The notes beneath the pieces were generated by a model. The model had not been told where the DNA came from, made no database searches, and worked only from the letters and a program-made list of their open reading frames with translations. Source: Saccharomycodes ludwigii (Eukaryota; Ascomycota; Saccharomycetes; Saccharomycodales; Saccharomycodaceae). Taken from it: DNA of 64,000 nt. The position numbers and the translations under genes are program-made. Of the stretch, positions 39,154 to 49,692 are shown piece after piece. The stretch covers positions 186,001 to 250,000 of the forward strand of contig NC_060202.1 of NCBI RefSeq assembly GCF_020623625.1. Direction: 5' to 3'. Within the stretch, counting starts at the first letter, position 1, and each line of letters begins with the position of its first letter.

Positions 39154-42100
39154 TCATATTTTCAAACGTTCTAAATTGGCAATGGTAGCTTCGAAACCCT
39201 CAATTTCAGCGATTGTGTTTTCCAATCTATTGGTGTTTTGTGCTTTAGACTCCTCATTGGCCTTCTTGGCGTAATCTTTACTGTTCAAAGTTTTCTCAAT
39301 GGTTGATTTAGTTTTTAATGCTTTATCCAACTTCTTTTTGGTCTTGGAAATCTCAGCGTCAATGTCAACATGTCCTTTAACTAAAACATGAACATTAACT
39401 TCAGCATTGATTGCCTCTAAAACGCAGCCTCCTGGAACTTCAGAAGCCTTTCTAACAACATTGACTTCATCAATTGCCTTAATCAAAGATACAATAGATT
39501 CCTTTTGCGAAACAGCTGTCTCAAATAGACTTTCAGTTTCAATAAAAACTTTCCCATTCTTTAAGATATTATATTGAGATAACAAAGAACGAGCGCCCTT
39601 AGTTATATCCAAAACTAAATCATAATCAGCAGCTGCCGCTTTGTTGTCATATTCAGACTTGTATACTGGATAAGCGGCTTTGACAATAGTTTCACTAACT
39701 TCAGATGCTCTTTTTGGTAAACGTTGCCACATTTCTTCAGAGATAAATGGCATAAATGGATGAATTAACTTCAAAGCATTGTCCAACAAAATGTATAAAG
39801 TATCTTTAGCAGACTTCTTTTCAACATCTGTACCTTCGTTAATCAAATGTTTGGAGTTCTCAATATAGACATCACAAATCAAGTACCAGAACTCATAAAT
39901 AGCACTAGTAGATGTCAAGAAATCACGCTTGTCCAAACTTTCATTAACAATCTTAGATGTTTGATTCAACTGATATAAAATCCATTTTTCAACTAAAGAT
40001 TCATTGCCTGTCAACTTTTCAACTGGAGAAGGTTTGTAATCATCACCCAATCTCATTAATGCAAATTTAGTAGCTTGGTAGATTTTGTTACAGAATTTTC
40101 TGTAACCTTCAACACGTAGGATATCCAAGTTAATATCACGACCACCAGTAGTATAAGCACATAAGGCAAATCTCAAGGCATCAGTACCACATTGTGGAAC
40201 ACCGTTTGGATAAGATTGCTTTTGACCAATCTTAGCTTTTTCAATTTCCCTTGGATCCAAATTCCCATTCAATAATTTAGCATGTAAATCTTCCAACTTG
40301 ATACCATTAATAACATCTAATGGGTCAATAACATTACCCAAAGATTTGGACATCTTACGACCTTGAGCATCACGAACCAAAGAGTGGCAAAAAACTTCTT
40401 TGAATGGAACACTGCCAGTCAACTTAATCCCCAACAAGATCATTCTAACAACCCAGAAAAATAAAATATCCCAACCAGTTTCTAACATAGAAAATGGGTA
40501 AAAAGTTTCCATATCAGCTGTTTTTTGTGGCCAACCTAAAGTGGAAAATGGCCACAACCCTGATGAAAACCAAGTATCCAAAACATCTTCATCCTGTTCC
40601 AAACTAAATTCAACACCTGGGAACTTCTTGGTAGCCTTTGACAAAGCTTCTTCTTCTGTTCTCCCAGCAACCCAGTATTCACCGGTAATTCTTCTTTCAT
40701 CATTTTCCTCTTCCGTTGAACCTTTAATATTGACAAAGTAAACTGGACAACGATGACCCCACCATAACTGTCTGGAGATACACCAATCCTGAATATTTCC
40801 CAACCAATGGAAATACTCTGCTTCAGAAGATTTTGGAGTTATAGTGATGTCACCCTTTTTGACGGCAGAAATAGCTTCTTTAGCCATACTAGCTTGGGCA
40901 ACCCACCATTGTGGTTTCAACAAAGGCTCAATGACATCACCAGATCTCGAACAAGTTGGAATAGTCATCTCATTATCTTCTTGACCAACAAACAAACCTT
41001 TTTCCTTCAATAATTCAATAACCTTCTTTCTAGCATCAAATCTCTTCATACCTCTCCATTCTGGACCACAATTCTCGTTCAATTTACCATCATCTGTTAA
41101 AATGTTAATAAACTCCAAGTCGTGACGTTTACCAGTGTTGTAATCGTTTGCGTCATGGGCCGGTGTGATCTTGACAGCACCAGTACCAAATTCCATATCA
41201 ACAGCTTCTGAATCAGTGATAATTGGAATTTGACGATCCAAAAATGGATGTTGAGCAAATTTACCATGCAAGTGCTTGTAACGAACATCATCAGGATGGA
41301 CAGCAATACCGGTATCACCAAATAAAGTTTCTGGACGTGTGGTAGCAATGATTAACTCTTCGTCTGAACCTACAACTGGATATGCAAGAGACGTCAAAAC
41401 ACCAAATTCAACTGGCTCATCATAACCTGGAACTTTCAACAAAGTTTTACCCTTAATATCCTTGTTTTCAACTTCTAAATTAGAAATCGCAGTGTTTAAC
41501 TTGACAGACCAGTTAACTAACCTTGAAGAACGATAGATGACCCCCTCATCATGCAATCTAACAAAGGCCTCCACAACAGACTTGGATAAATTTTCATCCA
41601 AGGTGAAAGCCTCACGAGTCCAATCGTAAGAAGCACCTAGCCTTTTAAATTGGTTTTTGATACTTTGATGATACTCTTCTTTCCACTCCCAGATTCTAGA
41701 AACAAAGTCTTCTCTTGTAAAATCGTGACGTGTTTTCTTTTCGGTAGCCCAGATTTTTTTTTCAACAACAGATTGTGTAGCAATACCGGCATGATCAAAA
41801 CCAGGCAAAAATAAAACAGTCTTACCTTTCATTCTGTTGTATCTAATCAAAGAATCTTGAATTGCAACAGTCAAAGCATGGCCAATATGCAAGGCACCAG
41901 TAACATTTGGTGGTGGTGCTGGAATACAAAATAAACCTTCTGGTTTGATTTTACCATCTTTAGTAAATTCTGGTTCAAAAAATTTGCTCTTAACCCACCA
42001 TTCGTACCAAGAAGATTCGACGTTGTGTGGATTGTAAGCCTTCAAAGATGGATCGTCTAAGCTAACCAAAATTTTCTTTTCACCTGAAATGGTTTTGTCA

Positions 42101-42492
42101 ACAAACTCTGGAATCGATTCAACTTCCTTCTTTTTTTTTTCTTTTTTTGGAGCACCTTTAGAATTATTACTATTAGCAGAGGCTTGTTTTTTGGCTTGTT
42201 TAGCCAAAAACTTTGCTAGTTTTTCAGCTTTCTTTCTTTCTTTTTCAATTTCTTTTGGGGTTTTTGGAGTGCCATCCTCCTTCAATGGATTAATTGTGAT
42301 TTCCCCCGTTTTTGGATCAATATTTGGTGCTTTACAATCAGTAGAAGACATTTTATGTTTAAACCTTGCTTGTTTGATACAGTGACAAAAATTTCCACTT
42401 GTACTTATAGATGATAGTATTACTAATTTATTGGTAATATTATAGCGACAAAGTTGATTATATTTTATTTTTATAAGTAAAGTTTTAAACAT
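39154..42492 (-). CDS. VAS1: Valyl-tRNA synthetase, probable dual cytosolic/mitochondrial
   Basis: 1112 aa from the first ATG (S. cerevisiae 1104). A class Ia enzyme: HIGH motif in GALHIGHA (about residue 202), KMSKS in GRKMSKSLGN (about 716), and a conserved editing region between them. The C-terminal coiled coil is present. The first 47 residues have nine Lys/Arg and no acidic residue, a good presequence. The second ATG at 42351 (MSSTDCK) aligns with the cytosolic start of S. cerevisiae Vas1, which uses two starts in one gene. The first ATG has G at -3 and the second has A at -3, which fits leaky scanning. It matches YGR094W. Confidence 0.97.
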   Translation of the reverse strand: MFKTLLIKIKYNQLCRYNITNKLVILSSISTSGNFCHCIKQARFKHKMSSTDCKAPNIDPKTGEITINPLKEDGTPKTPKEIEKERKKAEKLAKFLAKQAKKQASANSNNSKGAPKKEKKKKEVESIPEFVDKTISGEKKILVSLDDPSLKAYNPHNVESSWYEWWVKSKFFEPEFTKDGKIKPEGLFCIPAPPPNVTGALHIGHALTVAIQDSLIRYNRMKGKTVLFLPGFDHAGIATQSVVEKKIWATEKKTRHDFTREDFVSRIWEWKEEYHQSIKNQFKRLGASYDWTREAFTLDENLSKSVVEAFVRLHDEGVIYRSSRLVNWSVKLNTAISNLEVENKDIKGKTLLKVPGYDEPVEFGVLTSLAYPVVGSDEELIIATTRPETLFGDTGIAVHPDDVRYKHLHGKFAQHPFLDRQIPIITDSEAVDMEFGTGAVKITPAHDANDYNTGKRHDLEFINILTDDGKLNENCGPEWRGMKRFDARKKVIELLKEKGLFVGQEDNEMTIPTCSRSGDVIEPLLKPQWWVAQASMAKEAISAVKKGDITITPKSSEAEYFHWLGNIQDWCISRQLWWGHRCPVYFVNIKGSTEEENDERRITGEYWVAGRTEEEALSKATKKFPGVEFSLEQDEDVLDTWFSSGLWPFSTLGWPQKTADMETFYPFSMLETGWDILFFWVVRMILLGIKLTGSVPFKEVFCHSLVRDAQGRKMSKSLGNVIDPLDVINGIKLEDLHAKLLNGNLDPREIEKAKIGQKQSYPNGVPQCGTDALRFALCAYTTGGRDINLDILRVEGYRKFCNKIYQATKFALMRLGDDYKPSPVEKLTGNESLVEKWILYQLNQTSKIVNESLDKRDFLTSTSAIYEFWYLICDVYIENSKHLINEGTDVEKKSAKDTLYILLDNALKLIHPFMPFISEEMWQRLPKRASEVSETIVKAAYPVYKSEYDNKAAAADYDLVLDITKGARSLLSQYNILKNGKVFIETESLFETAVSQKESIVSLIKAIDEVNVVRKASEVPGGCVLEAINAEVNVHVLVKGHVDIDAEISKTKKKLDKALKTKSTIEKTLNSKDYAKKANEESKAQNTNRLENTIAEIEGFEATIANLERLKI

Positions 42493-43014
42493 TACTTATT
42501 TATATTGCTTACAAGCGTAAAACCAAGTAAAAGTTGGTAAAATATTTCACCTTGTGGAAAACTGTTGAAGAACAAAATTAAAAAAAAAAAAAATTTTTTT
42601 TGTCATATTTTTCATTTTTTTTTTTTGTCATATTTTTCGTTTTTCTTTTAGATAAAAAAAAATTAAATATTATAAAAGTTTAAGCCGGCCATTTTGTTCC
42701 GAATATTCATTTCTTTGTTGTTCGGTTATTTTGTAGTTTCGGACTTTATGTTTTAATCGTTTCTTTTTTTTTTTATTTTTATTTTTTTATTTTAATTATT
42801 TAGAAATTTGATATCTAAATTAAATTAAACTTTTTATTATATCATCACACACATTCTCAAATTTTGTTTTTTTCTTTTTTTCTTTTTCCCTTTAGGCATT
42901 AGACTAAATCTAATCACATCTTAACTTTTCTTTCCAATTTTGTTTTTAATTAAAAAAAAAAAAATAAAAAAAAAAAAAATCTCAATACAATAAATATACT
43001 TTAATTCAACAAGA
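42493..43014. promoter_or_regulatory. VAS1-MRD1 divergent promoter
   Basis: 522 bp. An A-run meets a T-run (about 42580-42600), giving AAAAATTTT, the core of the RRPE element common upstream of ribosome-biogenesis genes, which would suit MRD1. TTTTTTGTCATATTTTTC occurs twice (near 42595 and 42625). I found no PAC motif (GATGAG). Confidence 0.4.
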
Positions 43015-45630
43015 ATGTCACGTATTATTGTAAAAAATTTACCCAAATATGTGGATGAGAATCGTTTAGAGAATCATTTTTTAAAACGATGTGAATCTTT
43101 ACATCCATCTTTAAAAACCTCAACTAAATTGATCACTGATGTTAGGCTATTAAAGGATAAAGATGGGAATAGTCGTAAATTTGCATTTATTGGCTACTTA
43201 AATGAATCTGATGCATTTGATGCAATCAAATATTTTGATGGGAGTTTCATTGATACTGCTAAAATCCAAGTTTCACAGGCAAAATCGTTTGTTGATCCAA
43301 GGGTTCCCAAACCAATGAAGGAAAAAAAGAGAGAAGCTTTAAAAAGATTGAGAGAAAAGGAAGAACAACTTTTAGAAGAAAAGGAAATGGAGAATAATAG
43401 TAATAAAAAATTAAAATCAAATGAAATTGTAAATCATAAAAGTTCTATTGATAAAGAAGTTGAAAAAAATAGATTGTTACGTGAATTTATGGAAACTATG
43501 AATCCAAATAAACAATCAAAATCTTATAACGAGTTATTGGCCAAAGACAAACCTGAAAAGAGCGAAAATAGTATTATTACTATGGATGCTGAACATAATA
43601 CAAATGAAGAGGATGCTATACCTTCCAACCCTTTATTAGCCACTGTAATGGGTTTGAAAAATAAAAATCTAAAAGAAACTGGTGAAGAAAGCGATGATGA
43701 ATATTTGGATCTTCATCAAAAGGAGCAAAAAGATGCAGAAATTGTCACCAACGAAAAAGAGGAGGAATCTGCTAAAGAGGACGAACAAATGGTAAGCTTA
43801 GATGCCTTTGAATCTACATCAGATGGCTTAGCTAAAGATGAACAAGTTACTGATCTTGATTGGCTCAAAAATAGGAGAGTTAGAATACGTGAACGTGGCT
43901 TGGATAAGGCCACCAAAGACGAAGATGTTAAGTCTGAGAAAGAAAAAGATAATCACGAGGAAAAAGAAGTTCAAAATGTGGTTGTAGATCAGGAGGAGAT
44001 AAATATTACAAAAATTAAAGAAACTGGCCGTTTGTTTTTACGTAATATTCTTTACACTTCTACAGAGGATGATTTCAGAAAACTATTTTCTCCATTCGGA
44101 GAGTTGGAGGAAGTTCACATTGCCTTGGACACTAGAACAGGCAAGTCTAAAGGGTTTGCTTACATTTTGTTTAAAAATCCAGAAGATGCAATACAAGCTT
44201 ATATCGAACTAGATAAACAAATTTTCCAAGGTAGGTTGCTTCACATTTTACCAGCAGATGGTAAAAAATCGCATAGGCTAGATGAGTTTGATTTGAAGAA
44301 TATGCCATTGAAAAAGCAGAGGGAGTTGAAAAAAAAGGCAAGTGCTTCCAAACAAACTTTCCAGTGGAATTCCTTGTATATGAACCAAGATGCCGTTTTG
44401 AACAGTGTGGCAGCAAAGCTTGGCATGAAAAAATCCGAATTACTAGATCCAGAGAGTACTAGCTCTGCAGTCAAACACGCATTGGCTGAAGCCTCTGTTA
44501 TTGGAGATGTTCGAAAATATTTTGAAAAGAAAGGTGTTGATTTAACTAGTTTTGAAAACACCAAACGTGACGATTCTGTTTTATTGGTTAAAAATTTCCC
44601 ATATGGAACAACCAAAGAAAATTTAGCTGAATTATTCTTGCCGTTTGGCAAATTGAAAAGATTATTGCTTCCCCCTGCAGGTACAATAGCCATTGTACAA
44701 TATAGGGATATCACGAGTGCTAAGGCCGCTTTTACAAAGTTGTCTTATAAAAGGTTCAAAGATACTATTTTATATTTGGAAAAAGGTCCAGTCGGGTGTT
44801 TTACAAGGGGTCCCGAAGGCGATGAACTTATTGACTCAAATGAGGAAGAAACATATGAAATTGAAGTTAAAGAAATCAAACCATCCATGGTGGATATTAT
44901 TAGCGATTCCCAAGCTAAAGAAATGCATGTTGACGGTCCAACTACTTCAATATTTGTCAAAAACTTAAATTTTACAACAACCTCTCAAGATTTGGTTGCC
45001 AAATTTAACACCTTTGACGGATTTGTTGTCGCTCAAGTTAAAACCAAACCAGATCCAAAAGATAATAGTAAAACATTGTCTATGGGATTTGGTTTTGTTG
45101 AATTTAAAACGAAGGACCAAGCAGATACTGTTATCAAAACAATGGACGGTGCTGTAATTGATGGTCATAAAATACAGTTGAAATTATCACACAGGCAGAA
45201 TGCGTCTGCTGGTAGTAGTTCCAATTCGAAGAACAAAGGTAAACCTAGTTCTAAAATTATTGTTAAGAACTTACCATTTGAAGCCACTAGGAAAGATGTA
45301 TTTGAATTATTTGGTTCTTTTGGCCAATTGAAATCAGTTAGGGTTCCAAAGAAGTTTGATAAATCTGCTAGAGGTTTTGCCTTTGTTGAGTTTTTGTTGC
45401 CAAAAGAAGCCGAGAATGCAATGGATCAATTGCAAGGTGTCCATTTATTAGGTCGTAGACTAGTTATGCAATATGCCGAACAAGACGCTGAAGATGCGGA
45501 GGAAAAGATTGAAAGAATGACTAAAAAGGTTAAGAAACAAATGAATACTAGGGAATTGGCTAATATGAGAAATTCTACAAGGGGCAAGTTTGATATTGGT
45601 AAAGAGGATGACAAGGACATTGATTTTTAA
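43015..45630 (+). CDS. MRD1: Mrd1, multi-RRM pre-rRNA processing factor
   Basis: 871 aa (S. cerevisiae 887). Mrd1 is a component of the 90S pre-ribosome needed for cleavage at A0-A2 and 18S rRNA production. Five RRMs are visible: residues 1-95 (IIVKNLPKY), from about 339 (LFLRNILY ... GKSKGFAYILF), about 521 (VLLVKNFPYG), about 646 (IFVKNLNF ... GFGFVEF) and about 747 (IIVKNLPFEA ... RGFAFVEF). The third lacks a good RNP1 sequence (GTIAIVQY), as expected of a degenerate RRM. A long acidic/lysine-rich linker joins RRM1 and RRM2. It matches YPR112C. Confidence 0.96.
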   Translation: MSRIIVKNLPKYVDENRLENHFLKRCESLHPSLKTSTKLITDVRLLKDKDGNSRKFAFIGYLNESDAFDAIKYFDGSFIDTAKIQVSQAKSFVDPRVPKPMKEKKREALKRLREKEEQLLEEKEMENNSNKKLKSNEIVNHKSSIDKEVEKNRLLREFMETMNPNKQSKSYNELLAKDKPEKSENSIITMDAEHNTNEEDAIPSNPLLATVMGLKNKNLKETGEESDDEYLDLHQKEQKDAEIVTNEKEEESAKEDEQMVSLDAFESTSDGLAKDEQVTDLDWLKNRRVRIRERGLDKATKDEDVKSEKEKDNHEEKEVQNVVVDQEEINITKIKETGRLFLRNILYTSTEDDFRKLFSPFGELEEVHIALDTRTGKSKGFAYILFKNPEDAIQAYIELDKQIFQGRLLHILPADGKKSHRLDEFDLKNMPLKKQRELKKKASASKQTFQWNSLYMNQDAVLNSVAAKLGMKKSELLDPESTSSAVKHALAEASVIGDVRKYFEKKGVDLTSFENTKRDDSVLLVKNFPYGTTKENLAELFLPFGKLKRLLLPPAGTIAIVQYRDITSAKAAFTKLSYKRFKDTILYLEKGPVGCFTRGPEGDELIDSNEEETYEIEVKEIKPSMVDIISDSQAKEMHVDGPTTSIFVKNLNFTTTSQDLVAKFNTFDGFVVAQVKTKPDPKDNSKTLSMGFGFVEFKTKDQADTVIKTMDGAVIDGHKIQLKLSHRQNASAGSSSNSKNKGKPSSKIIVKNLPFEATRKDVFELFGSFGQLKSVRVPKKFDKSARGFAFVEFLLPKEAENAMDQLQGVHLLGRRLVMQYAEQDAEDAEEKIERMTKKVKKQMNTRELANMRNSTRGKFDIGKEDDKDIDF

Positions 45631-45738
45631 AATCTAAATATATATTTACAACATAAAATAATAAATAGGATAGTAATTAGCGCTATATATATATATATAT
45701 ATATATATATTGAATTAAAATTTTATCTTTAGTTAAAA

Positions 45739-47235
45739 TTAGCTTGCATCAGTGAAATCAAATTCTCTAAAAAGTTCCTGAAATTGTTGGGCATTTTTAG
45801 TTTCTTTTTCCTTAGATTCAAAGCAAATTTTAGAATCCCATTTAATACGTTTTGGTTGGTTCAAAATATAAGCCAAAACCCTTCTTCCAAATTGTAAGTC
45901 CAGTCTGTGTTGTGGATCAAAGATAGAATAAAATATTTCGACTTCGCCATCACTTTTGTGTACTTTGAACTGGAAATAATTAGATGAAGGATTATTTATT
46001 AATTTTTTATAATCCTCATCATCTACCGAATGGATTTTTTTGAAATTTAATTTGGCATTGGAAGTGTATTTTTCGTTGTTGGAATGAATATGTTTCTCTA
46101 ATGAAATATTAAATTTATCCAGATATTTGTTTGGAACTGGATAAACTTGTAAGTGATAATGCACAGCATTTTCAAAATTAATTTCAGAAACAATGATAGA
46201 CATATCAAATTTGGCAAACATTTTACACAAGGCTTGTTCAAATTGAATAATTTCTTTATACAATGATGTTTCGAATACATGGCTTGATGGCTTTATTCTA
46301 CAATTTAATTTTGGAATATGTTCGATAGAAGTAATAATACAATGTCCAGGAAATGGTAATCCTTGCTGAGGAACAGTCAGTGGACCCTTTGCTATTGTCA
46401 AATAAGCATTGTTTCCTATGGAAACTATCATATGATCTTCAATATTGTCATTGGTGAAACAAAAATGGCAGTTGGTAGGTTGAACAGTTTTCAATTTTTT
46501 TATTTTTTCCAAATTTTTTTCCCCATCAATACAAAGGGGTTTTCTTTTTCTATTATCTTTTGGCAAATACGGATTGGAACGCAAAGTTGTAGGAACTTCT
46601 AGAGATTTCAGTATATCAAAATTAAATGCATAGGCCCATTTTTTCCCCATGTGCAATTGTGGAATTTTCAAACTGCGGGCCGGTCTCTGCACAGAATCCC
46701 ACAAAAAGGGCATTTCTTCCACAAAATCAGATGTTTCATTATTCGGGGTAAAGTGATAGAAAGGTTTAACTAATTTTATAACAGAATCAATAATATATTG
46801 CTGTTCTTTATTAAAGTTAGTTTCAATTTGATTATAAGAAGTAACCAAAACATCTACAAACTCACCAAATTTCGTGAAAAATGGTATTATATTTTTCATA
46901 ACTTTATTGCAATCATTGTCAAATTTAATATAAGCAATTCGAAATCCACTTTCTAATTCATATATTCCATAAGGATTGGTTAGTTGAATTAGGCTTGCAC
47001 TTCTATTTTTTCCTGGATTTTTTTCTTTTTTAGATAATAAAATGTATCGGACAGATGTTGAGTCTAACGTTTCCTTAATTGAAGATAAATTATCTATTAA
47101 ATTGATATTAAACGCAAAGGTGAAAGGACCGGCTTTTGAATTCAATTGATTTATTTTGTTAATGGCATCTTTTATTGAATCTATGGTAGCGTTGAAAAAT
47201 AATACTTTTAATAGCGATGAAGATTGCTCTGTCAT
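45739..47235 (-). CDS. DRN1: Drn1, CwfJ-domain lariat-debranching factor
   Basis: 498 aa (S. cerevisiae 507). Drn1 associates with the debranching enzyme Dbr1 and intron lariats. The N-terminal third resembles a Dbr1-like metallophosphoesterase domain without the metal ligands. CwfJ_C_1 begins near residue 250 (CHFCFTNDNIEDHMIVSIG), contains the histidine-triad-like GHCIITSIEHIP, and is followed by CwfJ_C_2 (VHYHLQVYPVP onward, to FGRRVLAYILNQPKR at the end). It matches YGR093W, lying tail to tail with MRD1. Confidence 0.92.
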   Translation of the reverse strand: MTEQSSSLLKVLFFNATIDSIKDAINKINQLNSKAGPFTFAFNINLIDNLSSIKETLDSTSVRYILLSKKEKNPGKNRSASLIQLTNPYGIYELESGFRIAYIKFDNDCNKVMKNIIPFFTKFGEFVDVLVTSYNQIETNFNKEQQYIIDSVIKLVKPFYHFTPNNETSDFVEEMPFLWDSVQRPARSLKIPQLHMGKKWAYAFNFDILKSLEVPTTLRSNPYLPKDNRKRKPLCIDGEKNLEKIKKLKTVQPTNCHFCFTNDNIEDHMIVSIGNNAYLTIAKGPLTVPQQGLPFPGHCIITSIEHIPKLNCRIKPSSHVFETSLYKEIIQFEQALCKMFAKFDMSIIVSEINFENAVHYHLQVYPVPNKYLDKFNISLEKHIHSNNEKYTSNAKLNFKKIHSVDDEDYKKLINNPSSNYFQFKVHKSDGEVEIFYSIFDPQHRLDLQFGRRVLAYILNQPKRIKWDSKICFESKEKETKNAQQFQELFREFDFTDAS

Positions 47236-47526
47236 TTAAATAAAATTATTGATATTAATTTTAGGTTTTTTTAATTATTTTTTTAGTAAACTTTTAGGAT
47301 AGAAAAAAAAGATGAAACTTAAACTTGATAACAAGTTACATTATATATATAAACTCATTTAACATTTTTTACCATACGAAAATTGTTATAACTTCGTACT
47401 TAAAATAAACGGCGAAAAAAAATAAAATAAGGAAAATAAAATAAGGAAAATAAAAAAAATAAAAATATATATATAATGATTATAAACTAAATTACTACAA
47501 AAAAAAAAAAAAATTAACAAAAGTGA

Positions 47527-49221
47527 TCAGTAAAAAGTAGCAAATGGATCTACATTTTGAGCACCATCGTATAAAATACCTGTTGAACCACTCTTACCCT
47601 TCCTGTGCTTAAAGGTAAAACCAACAATATTTGCCATAACATCGTTACTTGCATTGTTTTCCATTTTAGCCTGCCTTTTGAAAACATCTCCGTAACGAGC
47701 CATATGTTCCTCATTGGAAAAATCATCGAAATAGCCAACGTCTGTTTCATCGTCTAATTGTGGAACAAATGGAGGTTGGACTTTTCTCAAATTGTCAAAA
47801 TCTATCTCAACAAAATATCTCATTCTTTTAACATGTTCAAAAGATTTCAATCTCTTTGTAGGATCTGCGATTAACCGTGTAATCAATTCCCATGTCCTAT
47901 CGCTAATAGCATAACTACCATTACTTTTCACTGGTCTGCGTAAAACCTCTTTCCAGTTTCGTAGATTTTCATACGTTTCATTAGTGTTGCTACCACAGAA
48001 CGGTGTATAACCTACTAGACTTTCAAACAATATACAACCCAAGGACCAATAATCAGCAGTAAAATCATAGCTTCTGCCCTTTTCCAAAACTTCCAGAGCC
48101 ATATAATCAGGTGAACCTACAGTGCTTGACGCATAGTTAATATTTTCAGATCTTAATTGTTGATACATTCTTGCCCTATCTTCCATAGAACGTTCTTTAA
48201 ATTCTGGGAAATTCAAGTTTTTAACCTGTTCTAATCTCAGTTTCATACTTTCGATTCTTTCCTTAGACACGTGGCCGGCTGCCAAACCAAAGTCAGTTAA
48301 TTTTATGTGACCACCGGCATCTATCAAAAAATTTTCAGGTTTCAAATCTCTATGGGTATATCCTAGTTCATGCAATGCATTGACGGCGCAAAACATTTCG
48401 CTTATGTAGAATCTTGCGTGCGAAGAAATTAAAGTTCTGGTGTTAAATAATAAAGTTCTGAAATCGCCACCTGGAACAAATTCCATTGCTAAATATAAGC
48501 ATTGGGAGTCTTGAAAGGCATAAAACAACTTAACTAACCAATCAGACCTAGTAATAGTCAAAATATCTCTTTCTGTGACAAAATAACTGGTTTCTTTGGA
48601 GAAAAATCTTTTGTTAACTGTTTTCAAAGCAACGATTTCTCTGGTATCCTTTTTTCTAGCTAAGTAAACAGCACCATAACCACCTTGGCCAATCTGGGTG
48701 ATCATTTCAAAATCTTTTGTTCTAGGCTTTAATCTTCTTTTTCTTAACGCATAAGACTCTTTTTGGAAATATCCCTGCCATGCACTGGCAACCTCTTGTT
48801 CATTTGGTTGATCCTTTAACATCATAGCAACCTCACGCGTACGTTCTCTTCTGCTAATTACATAATCAAACATGTCACAATAATAATCTAAGAAAAACAT
48901 TTGGCATACGTCTACTAATCTTTTTGTTTTACTAGAGGAAGCTTTGGAATAAAAATCGGTGGGTAGTTTTTTTGGAGATCTTGACAAGGCATCGACATGA
49001 TTGGAAGAACCTGGGACAAAATCAGAATCATCAACTTCCATCAAAGAGTTATCTTCTCTGATAATAGGGCCAGCACGGTTATTAGTGTAATATTTAGATT
49101 TCATTGGTGTGGTGTTTTCTTTGGTGTTGAAACTCAAGTTACTTATATTACCAGTCAAAGCTTCAACGGCATCTTGACTATTATATTGCTTTCTTGTGGG
49201 TGAATTAAAAAAAGCCGACAT
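47527..49221 (-). CDS. DBF2: NDR/LATS-family mitotic exit kinase Dbf2/Dbf20
   Basis: 564 aa. The frame is open a little further upstream, but the first ATG is at 49221 (MSAFFNSP). Dbf2 with Mob1 is the end kinase of the mitotic exit network. The kinase domain starts near residue 169 with GQGGYGAVYL, catalytic Lys in VALKTVNK, HRDLKPEN near 290 and DFG near 309. The long NDR insertion follows, then GSPDYMALEV in place of APE. The N-terminal helix binding Mob1 is clear (KRLVDVCQMFFLDYYCDMFDYVISRR region, about 105-140). The tail holds the hydrophobic motif region and ends DPFATFY, as in S. cerevisiae. DBF2 (YGR092W) and DBF20 (YPR111W) are duplicates; one gene is here. Confidence 0.95.
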   Translation of the reverse strand: MSAFFNSPTRKQYNSQDAVEALTGNISNLSFNTKENTTPMKSKYYTNNRAGPIIREDNSLMEVDDSDFVPGSSNHVDALSRSPKKLPTDFYSKASSSKTKRLVDVCQMFFLDYYCDMFDYVISRRERTREVAMMLKDQPNEQEVASAWQGYFQKESYALRKRRLKPRTKDFEMITQIGQGGYGAVYLARKKDTREIVALKTVNKRFFSKETSYFVTERDILTITRSDWLVKLFYAFQDSQCLYLAMEFVPGGDFRTLLFNTRTLISSHARFYISEMFCAVNALHELGYTHRDLKPENFLIDAGGHIKLTDFGLAAGHVSKERIESMKLRLEQVKNLNFPEFKERSMEDRARMYQQLRSENINYASSTVGSPDYMALEVLEKGRSYDFTADYWSLGCILFESLVGYTPFCGSNTNETYENLRNWKEVLRRPVKSNGSYAISDRTWELITRLIADPTKRLKSFEHVKRMRYFVEIDFDNLRKVQPPFVPQLDDETDVGYFDDFSNEEHMARYGDVFKRQAKMENNASNDVMANIVGFTFKHRKGKSGSTGILYDGAQNVDPFATFY

Positions 49222-49692
49222 TGTTGCTGTTATGGGCTGAGTACTTATGAACAATCAAGATGGTAATTGTTTTTTTTTTTCTTTGATGAAGAGATAGTGT
49301 AATAATAAGGAGGATGGTAATGGCAAAAAAGAAAAAGAAAAAGAAAAAGAAAAAGAAAAAGAAAAAGGAAAAGGAAAGAAGAACAAAGATATTATGAGTA
49401 AAAGAAGAAGTTATAATTGATTAAATAGATCTACTAAATAGTTTGAAAAAGTTCTGGACTATTTCAGCGATCTTTTGTAAGATTTGTGCTCTTTTTTTTT
49501 CTATTTTTTTTTTCTATTTTTTATTTTTTTTAAAAGTAATAATAAAAAATCATAAACGTTATTCATTATTTTTGTTTATATTTTTCCTTTTTGAGCAATT
49601 CAACTGAAAAAGATCAACTTTGTTTGTTTGTTTGTTTGCCCTGTTTGAGGGCATATCATACAATTATATATATATATATAAGTATAATCTTT
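49222..49692. promoter_or_regulatory. DBF2 upstream / PRP31 downstream spacer
   Basis: 471 bp. It contains a GAAAAA hexanucleotide repeat (about 49327-49368), T-runs with a repeated TTTTTTTTTCTATT unit (49492-49520) and a TTTG repeat near 49620. No gene was recognised. Confidence 0.45.

Noticed and set aside
44241-44714. 157-codon ORF opposite MRD1, and 160 codons opposite UTP22 (58023-58505)
   Set aside because: Both are antisense shadows of conserved coding sequence.
49222-49254. Start of DBF2 at 49254
   Set aside because: The codon there is TTG; the first ATG is at 49221 and gives an N-terminus of the expected kind.
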